A DNA stretch of 64,000 nucleotides from Prostheceraeus crozeri (Eukaryota > Platyhelminthes > Polycladida > Euryleptidae), in assembly GCA_907163375.1 (NCBI GenBank), contig CAJQUW010011501.1, positions 248,001 to 312,000 of the forward strand, written 5' to 3'. This document shows, piece by piece, positions 61,394-64,000 of the stretch (position 1 is its first letter; every line of letters starts with the position of its first letter). Under the pieces are notes generated by a model. The model was given only the letters and a program-made list of their open reading frames with translations, was not told the origin of the DNA and made no database searches. The position numbers and the translations under genes are program-made.

Positions 61394-62670
61394 TAACGAT
61401 TATACTGAAGAATCACGTCACGATACTTTGTAATTTCAATATTTGAATCGAAGACTGCATAAAGTAATACATTGATCGTCTCAGGTAGTGTTCTTTTGAA
61501 CGTCAAATCCAAACGAATATTATGAGGCACGTTCGCTTGACGATAGGGTGCACTAATATCGCTGTCAGCAGTCAAATCAAATGCATGAATAGTATATCCA
61601 CTCTTAAACTCTTTCATAGTCAGTCCGTTGGTGTCATCCGTATTGTAAAAGCCAAAGACATCCATAAAATCAACATAACTGCGCATAAATTGATCCGAAG
61701 CAAAATCTGGTTTGTAGGGTGGACCAGGATGACTCACACCATTTACACGTAAAGCAATTTCACTTAACTGATTGTGTTTAAAATTGAAAGGATTCTTCTT
61801 TATATTACCATTAAATGCATCATTTTCAACCATTGCCACCATGAGGAGCTTCGGTGCTTCCGATGGAAAGAGGCCATCTTTCATGAAACTCTTTTGATCT
61901 TTCGGAATTGTAAAGGTGAGAAGCTTTGTATGCTGAACGGGGTAAATGGCATTTTGGCGGTTAAGGCCTTCAGCATGCCCTCTAATGACACTTGGATTCG
62001 GTACTACTCGACGAATGTAAAGTGCAATATCTTCCACATGAATTCTAAAATTGTCAACTTTAGCAAATGCATTCAGCGCAAATTCAGGCTTATTCAATGT
62101 CAGCTTGAGTCGCATGCTGGTATTACACAGTAAAAACTTTGACTGTCTAAAGAAGTCTAAATTCAGCGGACCATATAGCTGACATACTCTACTATCTTTA
62201 ATCATAGCAGATCGCTTTACAAAGCCACTGTTTGTTTCAACATCAAATTTTCCTGCTTCATCTCTGTACCATCCCATGGCTTCCATATGACTTTTTTGTG
62301 CTGCTGGATGAAACTGTGATACATGATTGAAATATGATTTATAGGGATAATCGCTTTGACCACCTTCCACCTGCTGCTCTCCAATCGTTAGAGAAACATC
62401 ACGAAGTAATGTAGTCAATGGTAAATTGTTCAGTCCAACTTTATGTGCATCGTCAATAGCAGTTCCATCTGCTTGCTGAATTCTAAACCTCAAATCAAGC
62501 ATCGCATAACTCAAATCTATATAGTCATCACTACCACCAGGAATAACAAATTCAATGGGGCCAGCATTCTCAGCTGTTCGAGGATGATAATCTACAATAC
62601 TTGAACTAAGAATATCTGTCTGTATGGCTTGTTGATCGAACAAACAAAAACCGGAAGTTTTACACTCCAT
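61393..62670 (-). CDS. Major capsid protein of element 2
   Basis: The 425-residue product is a Polinton double jelly-roll capsid protein and looks whole. Signatures: GPIEFVIPGGSDDYIDLSYA (N-terminal strand region), NNLPLTTLLRDVSLTIGEQQ, a SDYPYKSYFNHV stretch, MRLKLTLNKPEFAL in the middle and RLDLTFKRTLPETINVLLYA near the end. Compared with element 1 the same landmarks occur in the same order at low identity. It forms the trimeric capsomers of the virion. The next genes are the protease downstream and a basic protein upstream. Confidence 0.88.
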   Translation of the reverse strand: MECKTSGFCLFDQQAIQTDILSSSIVDYHPRTAENAGPIEFVIPGGSDDYIDLSYAMLDLRFRIQQADGTAIDDAHKVGLNNLPLTTLLRDVSLTIGEQQVEGGQSDYPYKSYFNHVSQFHPAAQKSHMEAMGWYRDEAGKFDVETNSGFVKRSAMIKDSRVCQLYGPLNLDFFRQSKFLLCNTSMRLKLTLNKPEFALNAFAKVDNFRIHVEDIALYIRRVVPNPSVIRGHAEGLNRQNAIYPVQHTKLLTFTIPKDQKSFMKDGLFPSEAPKLLMVAMVENDAFNGNIKKNPFNFKHNQLSEIALRVNGVSHPGPPYKPDFASDQFMRSYVDFMDVFGFYNTDDTNGLTMKEFKSGYTIHAFDLTADSDISAPYRQANVPHNIRLDLTFKRTLPETINVLLYAVFDSNIEITKYRDVILQYNR

Positions 62671-62672
62671 GA

Positions 62673-63128
62673 TTAGAAGTTATAGCAGCGTCGTCGTTTA
62701 GCGCCTGATGAATGATTAGAGCCTCTGCGACGTTTGCGTGAATGCCTTTTGACTGAAGATCGCACCTTACCAGCTCCGCGATGTTTCCTCCTTCCTTTAT
62801 TCATTCGTTTAGGTGATTTCTTTCCTTGAGTAACACCAGCAATGGTCTGCTTCAATGTTTTTAAACCGCGTTCCTTCCCACGATTCAACAAACTGCTCTT
62901 AAAACTTCTACCTCTGGAAAGATCACTAGCAACATCACCAGCAAAGCCAACGGCATTACTTAAAACATTTCGTTTTAAAGATCTACCGACATTGGATATG
63001 AGAGGTGCTACAACAGATTTCAGTGCACCAAGTATGCTACCTCCACGTTGGCGGCGAGCACCGATGTACATTTGTCCTCCGCCACTTACATAGGAGGGTC
63101 GTGAATAAAATGAGGCAGTTGGATTCAT
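62673..63128 (-). CDS. Basic core/pVI-like protein of element 2
   Basis: The 151-residue product begins with a Tyr/Gly-rich segment, then ARRQRGGSILGALKSVVAPL, an amphipathic helix after a probable GG protease site, and ends in a strongly basic tail (KRHSRKRRRGSNHSSGAKRR). This is the layout of adenovirus pVI/pX precursor proteins. It sits directly upstream of the capsid gene, in the same place as element 1's KPSRK-repeat protein. It looks whole. Confidence 0.65.
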   Translation of the reverse strand: MNPTASFYSRPSYVSGGGQMYIGARRQRGGSILGALKSVVAPLISNVGRSLKRNVLSNAVGFAGDVASDLSRGRSFKSSLLNRGKERGLKTLKQTIAGVTQGKKSPKRMNKGRRKHRGAGKVRSSVKRHSRKRRRGSNHSSGAKRRRCYNF

Positions 63129-63169
63129 AGCTCAAACCCTAAACATTGTTAGTTACAACTTTGCATGAA

Positions 63170-64000
63170 TCACTGTCGATCACTTAGATGAAAGATGTCG
63201 GCACGACGCATCCAAGAGTTCATACTTGAAGGATAACCAGTCCATTTAACAAGACACCATTCTTCACCTTGCCGTTTTTTACATCGAATGATTTTCTCTA
63301 CCAAATATGCTTCACTTTCAGTGACTACCTCAATCTCATCGCGGTAAAAGCTACCCTCAATTTCTTCATTATCGTAATCTTTCAACTTGTAGGTGGTCGG
63401 AGAGTCTTTTTGATTAATCCTTGATACTGTAAATACCTCCTCTGTCCAATTCGGGAGGTACCCTTTAGCAAAAACACTTTTCACTTTTGAGATACGAACT
63501 TTATCGCCAATTTTCACATCACTTTTCACATGAGTGCGTTTACGTTGGAATGATTCGCGAACTTTATCTACATTGTCAGCATTTACATCTGCTGGTCTGA
63601 GTCCAATAGAACGATGGATAGAGTGATTGTAGGCATGGAGTGTATCTTGTAGAACCTTTGTCCAATTTTGTGTCAAGTTGGCAGTAAAATGTCGCCACAA
63701 GCGATTTTTTAATGTGCGATTAAAACGTTCAACGAGTGCAGCTTTATAAGCGCTCTTTACACTAAACAACTCAATGTCATGCCTCTCAAATAATCTTGTC
63801 ACATGCTGATTTTCAAACTCTTTTCCTTGATCACTCTGAATTCTTTTTGGAATGCGACCTTCTCGAAAAATTGTTTGGAATGCTTTTGCTACTCCTTTCC
63901 CTTCTTTAGTTTTTAAAGGTTGAGCCCACGCATAACGCGAGAAAATATCAATGACGGTTAAAATAAAATTATTGCCCGAGTTATGTTTTGAAATGGAGGC
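63170..64000 (-). CDS. Integrase of element 2, continues past window edge
   Basis: Open on the minus strand from the window edge to 63170. Visible core parts are VIDIFSRYAWAQPLKTKEGK, IQSDQGKEFEN (catalytic Asp), and LVERFNRTLKNRL (catalytic Glu). The C-terminal region ends in a chromodomain (AYLVEKIIRCKKR, WCLVKWTGYPSSMNSWM). The first catalytic Asp and the N-terminus lie outside the window. It shares the domain order of element 1's integrase and would generate 6-bp target duplications. In the window it looks whole. Confidence 0.85.
   Translation of the reverse strand, partial: ASISKHNSGNNFILTVIDIFSRYAWAQPLKTKEGKGVAKAFQTIFREGRIPKRIQSDQGKEFENQHVTRLFERHDIELFSVKSAYKAALVERFNRTLKNRLWRHFTANLTQNWTKVLQDTLHAYNHSIHRSIGLRPADVNADNVDKVRESFQRKRTHVKSDVKIGDKVRISKVKSVFAKGYLPNWTEEVFTVSRINQKDSPTTYKLKDYDNEEIEGSFYRDEIEVVTESEAYLVEKIIRCKKRQGEEWCLVKWTGYPSSMNSWMRRADIFHLSDRQ

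Larger units (their letters stand above)
46430..64000. mobile_element. Polinton/Maverick element 2, right end outside window
   Basis: At least 17.5 kb, running off the right edge. It carries polymerase B, vertex proteins, protease, capsid protein, basic protein and chromodomain integrase, plus PC4-like and TBP-like genes. Gene order in the core (vertex, protease, capsid, basic protein, integrase) is related to element 1 but rearranged, and sequence identity is low, so the two are different lineages. The left boundary is inferred from the start of a GC-rich repeat zone; the matching terminal repeat lies outside the window. The polymerase and capsid genes look whole. About three breaks are suspected, in the vertex and TBP-like regions. 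Confidence 0.8.

Overview
The window looks like animal nuclear DNA, probably from an aquatic invertebrate. The flanks are AT-rich, genes are split into short exons with GT-AG introns, and the repeat set is metazoan: a Penelope-like retroelement with a GIY-YIG endonuclease, a LINE tail, a BED-finger hAT transposon, and two Polinton/Maverick (adintovirus-like) elements. I cannot name the species.

Positions 1-16516 are host DNA. They hold a minus-strand terminal exon (947-1213), a plus-strand gene with an IQ motif (exons between 2660 and 8825), an inverted pair of related coding-like segments (9142-9252 and 9577-9723), and a plus-strand gene ending at 15871. A LINE tail, a Penelope-like RT/GIY-YIG remnant, a large inverted repeat with a 12-bp flanking repeat, a hairpin and a palindrome lie between them.

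Positions 16517-41561 are one end-to-end Polinton of 25,045 bp. It has 257-bp terminal inverted repeats that differ at one base and a perfect 6-bp target duplication (AATGCT). The left arm reads right: DNA polymerase B, a TBP-like protein and a UBA-RING protein. Nearly everything else reads left: adenain-like protease, double jelly-roll capsid protein, basic core protein, vertex/fibre-like proteins, integrase with chromodomain, packaging ATPase, then about twelve accessory genes. Its age is young by TIR identity, but several genes are broken (about four or five breaks overall).

Positions 41568-46430 are host DNA with a decayed hAT transposon (about 42981-45285) and a fragment of a second DNA-transposon transposase.

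Positions about 46430-64000 are a second, unrelated-in-detail Polinton that runs off the right edge. It starts in a GC-rich repeat zone, then a spliced zinc-finger/coiled-coil gene, seven copies of a 206-bp tandem repeat, a polymerase B gene that looks whole with two small 5' introns, vertex proteins, two PC4-like proteins, a TBP-like gene, protease, capsid protein, a basic protein and integrase.

The most interesting signal is that both elements carry a TATA-binding-protein-like gene close to the polymerase or protease genes. The second element adds two PC4-like proteins. Strong TATA boxes (GGGTATATAAG) sit in the first element's TIRs and at other promoters of both elements. Together with a recurring GTGCTCCG motif upstream of TATA boxes and a CTAAGT(T/A)AT-like motif at the heads of leftward genes, this suggests the elements bring their own RNA polymerase II initiation factors and a two-class promoter system. 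That reading is inference.
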